64,000 bases of DNA from Lunularia cruciata (GCA_948567375.1 OX419757.1:48050001-48114000); one strand, 5' to 3'. Counted from the first letter of the stretch, positions 10,800 through 22,518 are shown. A program made the numbers and translations. Notes: a model not told the origin generated them from the letters alone.

Positions 10800-11520
10800 G
10801 TGTTAGCTTTGTCAAGGTCTTGGCAATGACACTAAATCCTCTAACATTGCGGCAATAGAAGTTTGCCAACCCAAGGAATGATCACACTCTGCTCACATCC
10901 ATAGGCCAAGGAATATGTGAAATAGCCTTTACCTTGGTCTGTTGACCAAGTCCTCCAAAGTAGATAGTGTGACCCAAATACTCAACCTACTCATGGAAGA
11001 ACCTACACTTCCCAAGATGTAATTTGAGTCCATGAGATCTCAACCTCTCAAACACCTCCAACAACTATCTCTCATGCTCTTCCACAGTAGTGCTCTAGAC
11101 CAAAATCTCATCAATATAGCACCAAGCAAAATTGAATCTAGCTAGGATCCTATCCATGACCCTCTAGAACTCAGCGGGATCATTCTTTAACCCAAATGGT
11201 AAGAACCTCCACTAATATAACACATCCTTGCCATGAGGATCAATAGCTCAAAATGTTGTCTTGGATGATGAGCACATGATTCTATTTTGGCTGCATCTAT
11301 TAAAACAACAAGTCCCATCCAATAATGGACATGATGTGTGCTTGCCACCACTTGGGTACAAGAATCACCGAAAGGAATGTTCTCCAAAATGTAAGCTGGA
11401 GAAATGAACTGATGAACCTAGAGATGTTGTAGTATCTATAACATCTCCCAAAACACACCAGAACAAGGATCTTGAAGATCCAAACCTCAGCCAGCACGTG
11501 TATGTCCCTAATATGGCCAC
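10800..11520 (-). pseudogene. PHD-Gypsy reverse transcriptase, copy 1
   Basis: The catalytic box is read at 11,101-11,121 as C-Y-I-D-E-I-L, that is Y-I-D-D with the second Asp changed to Glu, which would kill the enzyme. The flanking region encodes a Gypsy-type palm and thumb in several frames, with Q-N-V-V-L-D-D (F-W-A-V-D in the second copy) near 11,250. There are no long open frames. The boundaries are approximate. Confidence 0.65.
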
Positions 11521-11737
11521 CACCATGGTCTTGGACTGTAGTGAGCCAAGACCACTACTAAAGTATACTGGTAGGCAAAATACTTGTCCTTCACCAGACT
11601 GCCAACCTGGTCTATAAGAGGTTGTCTCCTCCTAATAGTTAATACTGAAACCCATAGGATACAACGTTACTCCATCAATTAGCACATTGTATGACTCAAC
11701 TATTGTCACAATAGCCTGAGCTCTCACCACCAAGTTA

Positions 11738-11950
11738 TCAATTGGATGACCAGGCTGAACTTGAATAACAAGTGATATGATCCCCACATGTGATGTACTG
11801 TGTCAAACCACTACTTAGAGATGTTTTGATCTGAAATGGATGCCTCTCCACATCAATCTTCCGTAACCCCAGACCAACTACTGTAGCTTTCCCCAACATA
11901 AAGGGTTGGGTACCAAAGTCTAACAAGACTCTCTATGGTGTATAAACCTT
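11738..11950 (-). pseudogene. PHD-Gypsy aspartic protease, copy 1
   Basis: The frame begins L-D-F-G-T-Q-P-F-M-L-G-K-A, which matches the active site region D-S/T-G of retroviral-type aspartic proteases, with the second residue changed to Phe. A hydrophobic G-L-G-L-R-K follows. Its place between the gag zinc knuckles and the reverse transcriptase fits. It would cut the polyprotein. Only this short piece is legible. Confidence 0.5.
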
Positions 11951-12399
11951 CATTAAAGGTCCCACCAAATGGAAAATCCTCCTTTGGTTATCCAATATGA
12001 CAACACCAGGTGTGAACTATGCTCTCTCAAAGGCCAATCTAGCTGGCAACTCCTCCAGTCTAGCCATTGCTGCATGTCATAAACCATTGGTCGTTGAATG
12101 GATCCCATATTCCTCAATCAAGTCAACTCCACTATCAACCACCTTTGCTCTAATAGTAGGCACCGCATCATCCCTACTCCCACAAAGCATGGCAGCTAAC
12201 CGCAACATTGGGTTGGGTCAACTCCAAATGTAAACATATCATTGGGTGAAAACAAAAGGCACCACATAATCAGCTGAGCCGCCCCCAACATCATGCCTAA
12301 CTAAGTCTGGTTGACTAGCAGGTGGTTGACTAATAGGTTTTATATCATGTACTCCATCACCACCTACCACACCTGCATTGGGACATCTAGGAGCCATGG

Positions 12400-13960
12400 A
12401 TGTCATTTGCAATGCCTCAGATAGTGTGAAAGACTAGGGAAGTCTGAGCTATCACACAACCTCTCCTCTTTGTGGGTCCGACTCCACTAATGCTCCTCTA
12501 GGCTCTGGAGCACGTATTGCACTCCTAATCATTGTTGTAGATGCATCCACTTGTGTTGCTCTACACATAAAGTCCAAAGCATCTCTATCACCAACATATG
12601 AGGTGGAAGCCTCAACACCTAAATCTGATCTCCTTTGAGCAATGGCCATACTAGCCAATCTTTGCTCCAATTGCTCAATCCGAGTAGCCATAGTTGTATC
12701 AAAAGTAAGGGCATGTACTGCACCTCTACTAGGTGTAGATCCTCTACCACCACCTCTACCACCTTGTCCTCCATGAATTAGAGCTCCTCTATTACCTACC
12801 ATAGCAGCCTTACCACTTCATAACTCTAGGTGTAGGTCAAAGCACTGATCACTAGTGTGATCAAATCTGTGGCAATGCTCACACTACCTTTGTGTTAGCT
12901 ATGATGCACCAGAGGTATCAAGTCCACTGCCTTGAGTACACTCTCTCCTATGGTGAGTTCCACCACAAGTCCAACAAGCAACACCACTACTCTTTGGTTG
13001 CTATTGACCCAAAAATGAAGGTAAGGATCTAACTACAGTAGGCCCTCCACTTGCTCCATAGGATTTAGGCTATCCACCTTGTCCTCAAAAACCAACTAGG
13101 CATGGTGCACTTTGCTGCACTCTAGAAGTAAAAATTATGGATGAGGTCTCCTTACCAAATCTAGATGTCACCACCCTCTACTCTACCATGTTGAGCTCAA
13201 TATGCTTAGCCAAACCAAAGAACACTGCCAAAGTAGGCAAAGTAGCCTATAACAACATAGCATCATGAATTCTACATCGCAACTCCTTGTCTAATATCCC
13301 ATACCAAAACAGGACTACCTGGGCCTTAGTAATTCCTTGAGTGAAACTTATCAACCGCCTTATGCAAGTGTTTGCCTTGCATTGGCTCTCTCCAGCCTTC
13401 CGTTGGAACTCCTGCAAGCTCCTTAGCTTGTCAATCTGTAACTCCTTGGTAGTTCTACCTCAAACACTGGAAGAACTCCACCATGGGGTTAAACCCCGGT
13501 GCCACACCACCACTTGTGGTAGCACAATCTCCAACTAGTGCACCTCCACTAGCTCCACCAACACTATTCAAGCTAGAACTCATGGGTACAGCCGATCATC
13601 TCCTGGCAACCAAGCCTAAAGTGATAGAGACATAGTTCGGAGACCAATATTGTCTCCATAACACAATCTCCTCCAAATAAGTTCTCCTAAACTCATGGTA
13701 GTCATCCATCAATAAACCCTCCAAATGTTGAAACAATCTTTTCTATGCCATGAAGGGTGTAAACAAAGTTAGGTTCTGCATTTGTTGCAGATCACACCAA
13801 CTATCAAACTCCTAAATAAAGTCATCCAACTCAATGGTACCCATTGTACTAGAGTAATGCCTAGGGCCTTTGGAGGCCCCATAAATCTCATCCATGTCCC
13901 ACAACAACGGTGCAAACATGCCAAGCACGCTCTCAATTGAATCAACTCTTGTGTCAAACT
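12400..13960 (-). pseudogene. PHD-Gypsy gag region, copy 1
   Basis: Two CCHC-like zinc knuckles are legible on the minus strand: C-W-T-C-G-G-T-H-H-R-R-E-C (about 12,976-12,938) and C-E-H-C-H-R-F-D-H-T-S-D-Q-C (about 12,882-12,841). After them comes a Gly/Arg-rich stretch and a predicted helix E-Q-L-E-Q-R-L-A-S-M (12,452-12,802). Upstream (13,957-13,000) is degenerate capsid-like sequence. Gag packages the element RNA, and the knuckles bind nucleic acid. A further part of gag or the leader lies beyond the G3 insertion at 20,760. Confidence 0.6.
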
Positions 13961-14045
13961 CTAACTCAGAGTCAATCTCCTCCCTCATTAGGACCTAAGA
14001 TATAGGCTGATATTGAGCACCAATCCAAGTAAACCCACTGCGTAC

Positions 14046-14733
14046 TATAACACCCATTTGTGCAGGTGTGTGGTATTGATATTAAGCTTGGTATTAGAAG
14101 TAATTGTGAGATATTATTTATATAGAGATAAAGGATTTTCTACATTATTCATGATTAGCTAAAGTTAGTTATAGTTAAGATAGAGGGGACTTCACTTAAG
14201 AGGAAGTGAAAAAGATGAGCACCACTATTTTGGATTCTAATGTGTTGACTTGGTATTATTCCTAGGTGTTTAACTTTGAGGAAAGAGTTGAGAACTCTTG
14301 GGGCCGCAAGCCTTTTTGTTTTGGATTCTTTTATTGTCCGAAGATAGCCAATGTGAAGGAATCCTTGACTTAATGGTTAAGTCAAGATAAGATCACATGC
14401 TAGTGGAATATGCCCATGTGAATGGATATTCCTTTCTACTTTTTGACTTTACTTGACTTTGAGTTTGGTAACTTGAGTTATTGCGGTAATTAGTAACTTT
14501 GGTACGTAACTATTTCACAAGTATATAAACAAGGGGTGAGGAGATACTCATCATCCTTTCATTTGCAACTATCTCTCTCTCATTGAGTTCTCTAGTGAGC
14601 AATGTCTTGAGTCTTGGAGTGTTAGCCTTGGAGGAGTATGATGGAGTGGGGGTTCCTTGCCTTCTTAGTCCATGGTGCGCTACCATAATAGCCATTAGAG
14701 GTTCATCTTGAGTGAGAGACAAACCGGCTCACA
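14046..14733 (+). repeat. G3 5' LTR
   Basis: It matches 20,071-20,759 along its whole length. It starts TATAACACCC, a change from TG, and ends GGCTCACA. The segment ATATAAACAAGGGG near 14,522 is a plausible TATA box with the transcription start downstream. The short reverse frame inside it is non-coding. Confidence 0.92.
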
Positions 14734-14737
14734 TTTT

Positions 14738-14754
14738 TGGTTCCGTTGTCGGGA
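14738..14754 (+). other. G3 primer-binding site, tRNA-Asp type
   Basis: The sequence TGGTTCCGTTGTCGGGA starts four bases after the LTR. It resembles the TGGCGCCGTTGCCGGGG type used by the Tat/Athila group, which is complementary to the 3' end of tRNA-Asp, with several changes. The assignment rests on this resemblance. Confidence 0.6.
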
Positions 14755-14771
14755 CCTCTCTAGAAGGTAAG

Positions 14772-16330
14772 ATAATGTTCCACATTCACTTTTACATTAG
14801 GCATAAGGAGGCTATGAGAGCTCACTTGGAGAGAACATTAGGAGAGGAGAGAGCTGAACTTATGTTAGAGACCCAAGATCCATTTGTATACCCTGTAGTT
14901 CATTATGATGTCTTTGAAGTGATTTTGTACATCTTGTACACATGAGAGGAATTGGAGAGATTGTGTGAGGTGGATTGCAGATTTTGGGGATAAAGGTGAT
15001 TTTGGGCAAAATCTCAAGTTTGAGATCTGGACTTGAAATTATTGTGAGAGCTACTATGCGCACTGGGCTAGAATTTTTGAAAGTTGATAAGGTAAACTAC
15101 TCTCGGAATTGCATGCTCTCTAGAAAATTATATAGAATCTGCCATTTCTTTAATTTTTAGTGAATTTTCTTGAAATTTCTAATATAATTAAGTGCATGGT
15201 ATCCTACGTGCTGCCACAAAATTTAGAGAGAGATCAGTCTTGCGGAGGGAGTTATGAGTTTTTGAAGTGAGGGGGTGGTTTTCAGACCAAATCTGAAATA
15301 TGTGTGCTGAATAGGAAGGTGTCTAGGCCAAATGGCTCAATGAAAAGATCTGAAATTTTTCAGAGAGGGACGTCCTCAAGTTTTGATCAAGTGTGAAAAA
15401 TTTCAAAAGACTATGACATACTGGTTGGGAGATTTCAGTGACATTGTGAGGAAGTGTCAATTCTGTAGAGTGGAGATCTCATGCATGAGGAGTTTGAGAC
15501 CAACAAAAAGCATGTTTGAGTGTTCAGATTCATCTTGGGAACATGGAGGGTCATCAAGAGTGAAAATTAAGACTATGCAAGGTTCCCCAAGGGTTTGAGG
15601 TGATTTAAGGGGTGGATTTGAGGAAAAGAGAGTTTACAATAGAATTTGAAGAGAGTGTTGAGAGGATCCAAAAACTTACGCTAGTTGGAGGAAAGCGTGA
15701 GTCTAAGTGCTTTCTATGTAGAGAGAAGGGACATAAGGCAAGTTCATGTCCATTGAACTTGAGAGCAAAAGATTAAGGGAAAGGAGAGGCTTACTTGACT
15801 TGGGTTTGCATGTTGGACCTTCTTCACCAAGATTGGGAGGGAGAAGATCTAAGACCAAGGAGTTGTGTGAGGTTTGTGGAGTTGAAGGACTTCTAAAAGG
15901 ACATGAGTGTAGTGGAGTAAAATCACTTTTGGAGACTTTGGTGAAGGATCTTGGAGAGAGTTTTAGTATAGATACAGAAATACTATCACCTTCATCAGCT
16001 AGTTCTCAAGATTAATGATGGAGATAATCTTTCAACTTATGGATAAACTATCCATGAGAGTTAGATTTATATGCACTCTAGGATTTGATGTTGCTATAGA
16101 AATCTTGGAGCAACCTGAACCTTTTGTGTTCCCTAGAGTGGATTATTCTCAGATGGTGTTAGTCATGTATATACTCTATTAATTATAGAGTGAGAAAAAA
16201 AAATTTGAGAGAAAAGAAAGATAGTGAGGGGTTAAGATGGGGAAACTTCCGGTTTTCTTTGGCAAGGGTAAAGAAGATGTGGAAGCCTTTGTGAGAGACT
16301 TCAACAGAGCTTGTTAAGGAAAAAATGAGA
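14772..16330 (+). pseudogene. G3 gag, broken
   Basis: Several short frames cover this part. A CCHC zinc knuckle C-F-L-C-R-E-K-G-H-K-A-S-S-C lies at 15,708-15,749 with the exact spacing C-X2-C-X4-H-X4-C. A second Cys-rich motif, C-E-V-C-G-V-E-G-L-L-K-G-H-E-C, follows near 15,867. The upstream part would be capsid and matrix but is too broken to delimit. The knuckle-to-protease order is normal. Confidence 0.65.
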
Positions 16331-16457
16331 GGAGGACAAGGATACTCCTATGTCTACTAGGAGCACTTTCACCTCAACACCATCAACAACAAAGACTCCA
16401 AGGAAGAAGTTGGGGATGGAGGATTTCTTGATTTGAAAGCAACAATGAAACTACAAT

Positions 16458-16950
16458 GTGTTGGAGGATGTTGGTAACCACAAGGCTAACATAACAGTGG
16501 GCCAATTGATTGCTTTAAACCCTACCTTGAGAAAAGAGCTTAGAGGTGGTTTGAGTTCTACAAGGAGCAAGAGGAAGAAAGCAAAAGCTCTAGTATCAAT
16601 GGGGGTGGTGGATGCCAAGCTATCACCATGGAAGGCTTGTAAATATGCCTCCAAGATTGATATGAGAGTGAATGGTCACAATATCAAGGATTCACTTGTT
16701 GATGGAGAATCAGCAGTGAATGCCATATCAGAAAGGTTGATGAAGAAGTTGGGTATGATACCCTCAAGACTTTTAACATTTGTGGTGAGCATGGCAAACA
16801 AGCAACAAGTTTGACCAGTAGGGGTGATGGATAAGGTGGTAGTTTCAGTTATGGGAGTTCAAAATCTCATGACTTTCCAAGTCTTGAAGGATTCAAGCTA
16901 TGACTTACTTCTTGGGAGGCCATGGTTGAGAGCAACACGCACAACTGATT
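16458..16950 (+). pseudogene. G3 aspartic protease region
   Basis: The frame 16,458-16,814 contains M-R-V-N-G-H then L-V-D-G-E-S-A-V-N-A-I-S (Asp codon at 16,701). This is the V-D-G-G-S-A-V-N form of the retroviral protease active site seen in many plant Gypsy elements, with Gly changed to Glu. Sequence after the stop still reads D-L-L-L-G-R-P-W-L near 16,905, the usual protease end motif. It is inactive. Confidence 0.7.
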
Positions 16951-18150
16951 GATGGCACAAAGGGTACTTGAGGATTGGGCCATCAAACATAGAGTCATAG
17001 TTCCTGTGACTAACACCACCAATACTTCACATTCAAATACACCATCTTCTGATTATTGGGAATCAGATTCTGAAGAAGGACCTTTAGGTGTGGACACAAG
17101 CATGGAAGAGGAGACTTCCACGGAGGAGGATGAATCTAAATCTGATTCAGATGTGTATCCCTTGTGTGCTATGGATTTTGCTCCTAAGCCAGAGGTTTTG
17201 AAGGACCCAAATAAATCACCATTGACACTTGAGGAGGTAGAGAGAAGGTTAGCTACCCTCAAGTATGGCCCAAATGTCACCAAGGAGGAGAAAGTGAGAT
17301 TTGAGGAGATTTTCCGCAATTTTATCCATGTGTTTGCTTTTAGTCACAAGGATTTGAAGGAAGTCATCTTGGATGAGCACAAGATAAAGGTGGATTGACA
17401 TGCAAGACCAATCCGCTAAAAGCAACATCGCATTAGCCCACCAATATCTTTGGTTGTGAAGGAGGAGATTGATAAGCTCAAGGAGGCTGGATTTATCTTT
17501 GAGGTAGAGAATTCAGAATGGGTGTCTCCAATTGTCATTGTGAAGAAAAAGAATGGCAAGATTTGGGTATGTGTGGATTATAAGAAGCTCAATGTTGTTA
17601 CCAAGAAGGACTACTACCCATTGCCATTCATTGATGAGATCTTGGAGGAGGTTGCAGGTCATGAGGAGTATAGTTTTGGAGATGGTTATAGTGGATATAA
17701 CCAAATCAAGATTGCACCAAAGCATCAACAACTCACCATGTTCACCACACCTTGAGGAACTTACACTTTCAAGGTCATGTCTTTTGGGCTTTGCAATGCT
17801 TCAACCACATTCCAACCGTTCATGAACAAGGTATTTGAACCTTTCATTGGGAAATTTATGAGAGACTTCATTGATGACTTTTGTGTCTATGGGAGCAAGG
17901 AGGAGCACTTTGAGCACCTAATCAAGGTCTTGCAATGCTTAGATGAGGCAAATGCATCACTCAACCTAGAGAAGTGCATTTTTGGATGTGAAGAAGGTCT
18001 ACTTTTGGGGCACATCATCTCCAACGATGGAATAGTAGTTGATCTTGAGAAGGTGAGGAAAATCTCAGACCTTCCATTCCCTTCAAGCTTGACAAAGTTA
18101 AGCCAATTCTTGGGGATGGTTGGGTACTACAGGAGGTTCATCTTCTCATT
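16949..18150 (+). pseudogene. G3 reverse transcriptase
   Basis: A linker with an acidic zone (16,949-17,398) precedes the enzyme. From 17,450 the motifs are in order: I-D-K-L-K-E-A-G-F-I, W-V-S-P-I-V-I-V-K-K-K-N-G-K, C-V-D-Y-K-K-L-N, Y-P-L-P-F-I-D-E, then a stop after M-F-T-T-P. The frame resumes M-S-F-G-L-C-N-A-S-T-T-F-Q. The catalytic box is F-I-D-D at 17,867-17,878, so both Asp residues are kept. L-G-M-V-G-Y-Y-R-R-F-I marks the end of the thumb. The decay is limited to a few stops and shifts. Confidence 0.88.
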
Positions 18151-18700
18151 TTCCAACAAGGCTTATGCATTGACCATCTACATGAAGAAGGGTGTAGATT
18201 ACATGGTGATTTTGGATGATAAGGAGGCTCTCAAAGCTTTTGAGGAGCTCAAGCAATCTCTTGTTGTAGCTCCAATTCTTGCTAAACCTGATTGGAGTGA
18301 GCCTTTCATCCTCTACACTGATGCTTCTAATGTAGCTATAGGATGCACTCTTAGTCAATTAGACCAAGATGGGCATGATCATCCAATAGCTTATGCTAGT
18401 AGGCAGATGGTTTTAGCATAAAAGAACTACTCTATCATGGAGAGAGAAGGGTTGGCAGTGATCTTTGGTCTCAAGAAGTTTAGACACTACTTGATTGGAG
18501 GGAAAGCTACCATTATTACGGATCACAGGCTTTGAAGTACATCTTCAACAAGCCTAATATTGAAGTGAGACTAACAAGGTGGATGATACTCTTGTTTGAG
18601 TATGATTACACCATTGAGAATAGGCCAGGAAAGAAACATGCAAATGTTGATTTGTTATCTAGAGCCTATGATCATGATGGAGATGAGCCAGTCGATGATT
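18150..18700 (+). pseudogene. G3 RNase H
   Basis: D-W-S-E-P-F-I-L-Y-T-D-A-S-N-V-A-I-G gives the first catalytic Asp, and P-I-A-Y-A-S-R-Q-M-V-L-A ends at a stop at 18,421. After it, Y-S-I-M-E-R-E-G-L-A-V-I-F is legible and I-I-T-D-H shifts frame near 18,525. The tether W-M-I-L-L-F-E-Y-D-Y-T-I-E and L-L-S-R-A follow in the next frame (18,532-18,984). The domain joins directly to the integrase. Confidence 0.82.
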
Positions 18701-18899
18701 CCTTCCCGGATGAGGAGCTCATGACAATCTCAGTCACTCAAGAAGTTCCAATGGAGTACAAGGAGATTGTGGATTTTGTGACAAGAGGTAACTATCCAGA
18801 AGGGATGCATGCTAGGGAGAGGAAGGCCCTTGCAGCAAGATCTAGACCTTACACAATGGTAGAATATATTATTTTTCACCAAGGAGCAGATGGTCTACT

Positions 18900-19760
18900 T
18901 CAAAGAGCAATGGGTAGGGAAGAGTCTATCCAACTTATAAAGGAGTTTCATGAAGGTTTAGTGTGTGGAGGACACTTTGCATGAAAGGTGACTGCTTTCA
19001 AGATTTGAGATGCAGGTTACCATTGGAGAGGGATTTTCAAGGATTGTCTTGATTATTGCAAAACTTGTCATGTTTGTCAAGCTTTTGCTACAAACTCTAC
19101 ATCCACTCCACCACTTAGATCAATTCCATTGCTAGGACCTTTTGAGAAGTGTGGAATTGATTTTGTAGGTCCTCTCAATAGAACTCCAAGGAACAATCCA
19201 TACATTGTGGTAGTTACTTATTACCTTACCAAGTGGGTTGAGGCTAGACCATTGAGGGACAAGAATGAAGATGAAGTTGATAGATTTCCTTATTAATGCA
19301 TTATCACTAGATTTGGATGCCCTTTAGAGTTGGTTTTTGATAAAGGAGGAGAGTTTACAGGAAGCATTACTACACCCATGCTATGACATTTCTCTATCAT
19401 ACATAGAGTAACTACATCCTATAAGCCAAATTCCAATGGCTTGGCAGAGAGAACCAACAAGACCTTGTGCATGATGTTGGCCAAAGATGCAAAAATGGAG
19501 GGGGTTAAATATCATTGGGACAAGAGGATTCATGTAGTTTTGTGGGAGTATAGGACAACTATGAAGACTTCCACCAGATATTCTCTATTTAAATTGGTAT
19601 ATGGTATTGAGTCTACCCTACCTATTCACTTGGATCTTCCTACCTTCCAAAGCATTCAAAGGAGATTGAAGAAAGCACAAGGAGGTGATGCAGAGAAGTC
19701 AAGGAAGGAACAACTCATGGAGTTGGAAGAGGCAAGAGCAGTTGCTATGGTTTGAGTGGA
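18900..19760 (+). pseudogene. G3 integrase
   Basis: The zinc-binding part shows G-G-H-F-A, a stop, then Y-H-W-R-G-I-F and C-K-T-C-H-V-C-Q (HHCC). The core shows C-G-I-D-F-V-G-P-L with the first Asp, T-K-W-V-E-A-R-P, F-D-K-G-G-E-F-T with the second Asp region, and N-G-L-A-E-R-T-N-K-T near 19,435 with the catalytic Glu. The C-terminal part to about 20,030 reads G-P-F-I-V-E-K-V-W-G-N-Y-T-Y. It has no chromodomain and no PHD finger, unlike the PHD-Gypsy around it. Confidence 0.85.
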
Positions 19761-20059
19761 GTAGGTCCAAAGGAAACAAAAGGAGAGCTATGACAAGAGG
19801 CAAGGCAAGAAGAAGGTGGAGCCTTTCAAAGAAGATGATTAGGTAACGTTGTTTGATTCTATTTGATTCAAGAGAGTGCAAAAGAAGTTTTTGCTTAAGT
19901 ACTTTGGACCTTTCATAGTGGAGAAGGTGTGGGGCAATTACACCTATGATCTCAAGGAGTTGGGAGGAAGACTCTTTGATAGGATTAACCATGATAAGTT
20001 GAAGATATATCATAGAAGGTAGAGAGACCTTCACTTTGAGGACAAAGTGAAAACTTAGT

Positions 20060-20070
20060 CCGGGAGTAAA
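20060..20070 (+). other. G3 polypurine tract
   Basis: CCGGGAGTAAA lies immediately before the TGTAACACCC start of the 3' LTR. It is short and purine-rich, in the normal place. Confidence 0.6.
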
Positions 20071-20759
20071 TGTAACACCCATTTATGCAGGTGTGTGGTA
20101 TTGTGATATAAAGCTTGGTATTACAAGTAATTGTGAGATATTATTTATATAAAGATAAAGGATGGTTCTACATTAGTCATGATTAGCTAAAGTTAGTCAT
20201 AGCTAAGATAAAGGGGACTTTACTTAAGAGAAAGTGAAAAAGATGAGCACCACTATTTTGGATTCTAGTGTGTTGACTTGGTATTATTCCTAAGTGTTTG
20301 GCTTTGAGGAAAGAGTTGAGAACTCTTGGGGCCGCAAGCCTTTTGTTTTGGATTCTTCTATAGTCCAAAGATAGCCAATGTGAAGGAATCCTTGACTTAG
20401 TGGTTAAGTCAAGATAATATCACATGCTAGTGAATATGCCCATGTGAATAGATATTCCTTTCTACTTTTTGACTTTACTTGACTTTTAGTTTAGTAACTT
20501 GAGTTACTGCGGTAATTAGTAACTTTGGTACATAACTATTTCACAAGTATATAAACAAGGGGTGAGGAGATACTCATCATCCTTTCATTTGCAACTATCT
20601 CTCTCTCATTGAGTTCTCTAGTGAGCAATGTCTTGAGTCTTGGAGTGTTAGCCTTGGAGGAGTATGATGGAGTGGGGATTCCTTGCCTTCTTAGTCCATG
20701 GTGCGCTACCATAATAGCCATCATAGGTTCATCTTGAGTGAGAGACAGGCCGGCTCACA
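20071..20759 (+). repeat. G3 3' LTR
   Basis: It starts TGTAACACCC and ends GGCTCACA, matching 14,046-14,733. The following bases return to PHD-Gypsy sequence. Confidence 0.92.
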
Positions 20760-21008
20760 ATACTACAGGGCTAACTCCTCTAGAATCCCCAAAATACTCT
20801 TTCATGGCAAAGTAACCACAATCGTAACCGCAACCGCAAATTGCAACAGCAAGTACAAACAACAAGTACCCCAACAAGTACCCCAACAAGTACCCCAACA
20901 AGTACCAACACCACCAAGTGCCAACACCACCAAGTGCCAAAACTTATAGAACACTACCCAATAATGTAACTCTAACTAAGATAACTACACTAAGGACAAG
21001 GGCAACTT
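20760..21008 (-). other. PHD-Gypsy copy 1, 5' leader or start of gag, with tandem repeats
   Basis: This is the piece of the PHD-Gypsy upstream of its gag, cut off by G3. It contains a tandem array of a 12-bp unit CAAGTACCCCAA (about 20,866-20,910), followed by a related 15-bp unit. I found no clear primer-binding site. The expected place is near 20,960-21,008 on the minus strand. Confidence 0.4.
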
Positions 21009-22168
21009 GTATCCTACCATCACAACATGCACGCTCACGGTCTGCAGGTCATCATTTCCTACCTCACTTGAGAGAAACAAAGATAGTTGACTAGTCATCA
21101 CTCCAACCTTACTATCGAGAGCACACCAAAACACCAATGCTCAAAATTTAGGGCACCTCACACAAACATGGTGCACAAATATGAAGCACAGAATGGAGGG
21201 GTCAAATCACAAGAATGCTAAACAAAAACCCTCTATCTCATAAATCAACACGTGACTGACTCTGCAACCATTTGGCATTTGACATAATTAGTGTAATTAT
21301 CTACTTCTTGAGCTACAAGGATCACCAAAGAGCGGATCAAAGTTCTTCTTGCCAAAAATTGACGTAAATTCTTCACAAAATCTAACATAAAATTTGACAT
21401 AAATCCCTAAAAATGGCTGACTACCAAATCCTTTGCTAACTCTTCACTTGAGCCAAATTGGAAAAATGGGTTTTTTCCAATCTCTAATTTGCAAGGATGT
21501 GCTCTCAACTCTACCTTCAATTTCAGTTTCTGAGCTCAACTCGCAACAAATTGGTCCTGAGCTCAAAATCTCTGGCTCCAAATTTTGCCAACACTTCCAC
21601 ACACATACTCTCTCAAGGAAATCTGAACTACTCAATTGAGACACCATGATCCACTAAGCGTGGAGATACCACCAACACTCGCAATTCTTGCACCCAATTT
21701 CTATTGACTCACTTCTTTGATGTAATCAAATAGTTTACAACTTGAATCAACTGAACTCAGATCAATACTTGATCTGATCCTCAACAACTTGCCAACAACA
21801 TTGCACTGCTTACAACAAGCCACACCCACTCTAGCTAAGAGAATCCAAGTGATGCTCACCAGCTTTCTGTCCACTCTAGCCAAGAACTCGAAGGCTCAAC
21901 ATCAGAGAAGTGAGCTCTCTAGAGTTGCACTTCCAAGGTATACTCCTGATTTTAACCTAGGTCTCATCCCAGCAGTCCCATTGACAACACACCCAACGGG
22001 TGTGGACGGTGCAAGTGACAATGAGCCTTGCCATGAAGTTAGTACCCTAAACACAAAATTTGACCATCAAAAAGTAGTATATGAGTAATTGCCAAAATGC
22101 CTCTAACTACTATCACTGGAACTCCAATGTCCGAGCAATCTAGATGCGACACTACAAATGGCGTGACA
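21009..22168 (-). repeat. PHD-Gypsy 5' LTR-like block (copy B)
   Basis: On the minus strand it starts TGTCACGCCA at 22,168, exactly at the point where the split LINE resumes. The first 448 bp match the centre of the blocks at 4,197 and 60,323. The continuation past GATTACATCAAAG matches the plus-strand LTR at 59,146-60,322. The inner end near 21,009 is an estimate. It sits where the 5' LTR of the minus-strand PHD-Gypsy should be. Confidence 0.55.
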
Positions 22169-22518
22169 AGGGAGATCCTTTGGGGGGACCCTTATTTTCC
22201 ATGGCTCACTTTAGAGCTCTCTTATCTACTAATTTGGCCGTGCCAGGTTGTGTATTTCCTTCCTTGGCAGATGATATACACATTGTAGGCATTGTAGATC
22301 AGATTAGGCAGGACCTTGACTACTTGATTAACAAGCTACATCTAGTAGGCTTGAGAGTCAAGGTGTCAAAGTGCAGTGCATGGTCCCCTTTAGGTATGCC
22401 TCTCTATCTTGAGCTTCTAGAGGGGTGTATCACATCCACAGATGGACTTGGAGTGCCAATAGGATTGGAGGATTTTGTCACATGCTTCTTGCCCTTGAAG
22501 AAGATGTTCTCCATGTAG
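22169..22518 (+). pseudogene. RLE-LINE reverse transcriptase, motif B to thumb, copy 1
   Basis: The frame reads G-D-P-L-G-G-P-L-F-S-M-A-H-F-R-A-L-L (motif B), F-P-S-L-A-D-D-I-H-I-V-G (motif C with both catalytic Asp residues, near 22,260-22,296), G-L-R-V-K-V-S-K-C (motif D), and G-V-P-I-G in the motif E position. This copy keeps the A-D-D box, while the full-length minus copy has T-N-D. The frame shifts near 22,500. The best-known relatives in my memory are animal and oomycete retroelement proteins with the same L-G-x-P-I-G and C-terminal domain, not plant L1 elements. Confidence 0.8.

Larger units (their letters stand above)
8749..14045 (-). mobile_element. PHD-Gypsy copy 1, body (gag to integrase-PHD)
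   Basis: This is a minus-strand Ty3/Gypsy retrotransposon body in the order gag (near 13,957-12,400), protease (about 11,950-11,740), reverse transcriptase (about 11,520-10,800), RNase H (about 10,620-10,318), integrase (about 9,840-8,860) and PHD finger (8,842-8,751). The order with integrase last is the Ty3/Gypsy order. The 3' end continues at 5,057 across the X insertion. The 5' leader continues at 20,760 across the G3 Gypsy insertion. Many stops and shifts show it is dead. A second copy lies at 60,982-64,000. Confidence 0.85.
14046..20759 (+). mobile_element. Ty3/Gypsy retrotransposon G3, full length with two LTRs
   Basis: This is a complete but decayed element: 5' LTR (688 bp), primer-binding site, gag, protease, reverse transcriptase, RNase H, integrase, polypurine tract, 3' LTR (689 bp). 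The LTRs are clearly the same sequence with scattered differences, so the insertion is younger than its host PHD-Gypsy. Possible target duplication: GTACT left and ATACT right, if the first LTR base is shared. The 5' LTR begins TATAACACCC where the 3' LTR has TGTAACACCC. No chromodomain is seen after the integrase. Confidence 0.92.

Noticed and set aside
18900-20070. Chromodomain after the G3 integrase
   Set aside because: The sequence after G-P-F-I-V-E-K runs to the polypurine tract without aromatic-cage motifs.
14041-20764. Perfect 5-bp target duplication for G3
   Set aside because: The flanks CGTAC and ATACT do not match; only an offset reading, GTACT against ATACT, is close.
20698-20949. 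Frame with repeated Q-Q-V-P units
   Set aside because: It runs against the PHD-Gypsy and starts in the G3 LTR; the repeat is a 12-bp tandem array in the element leader.
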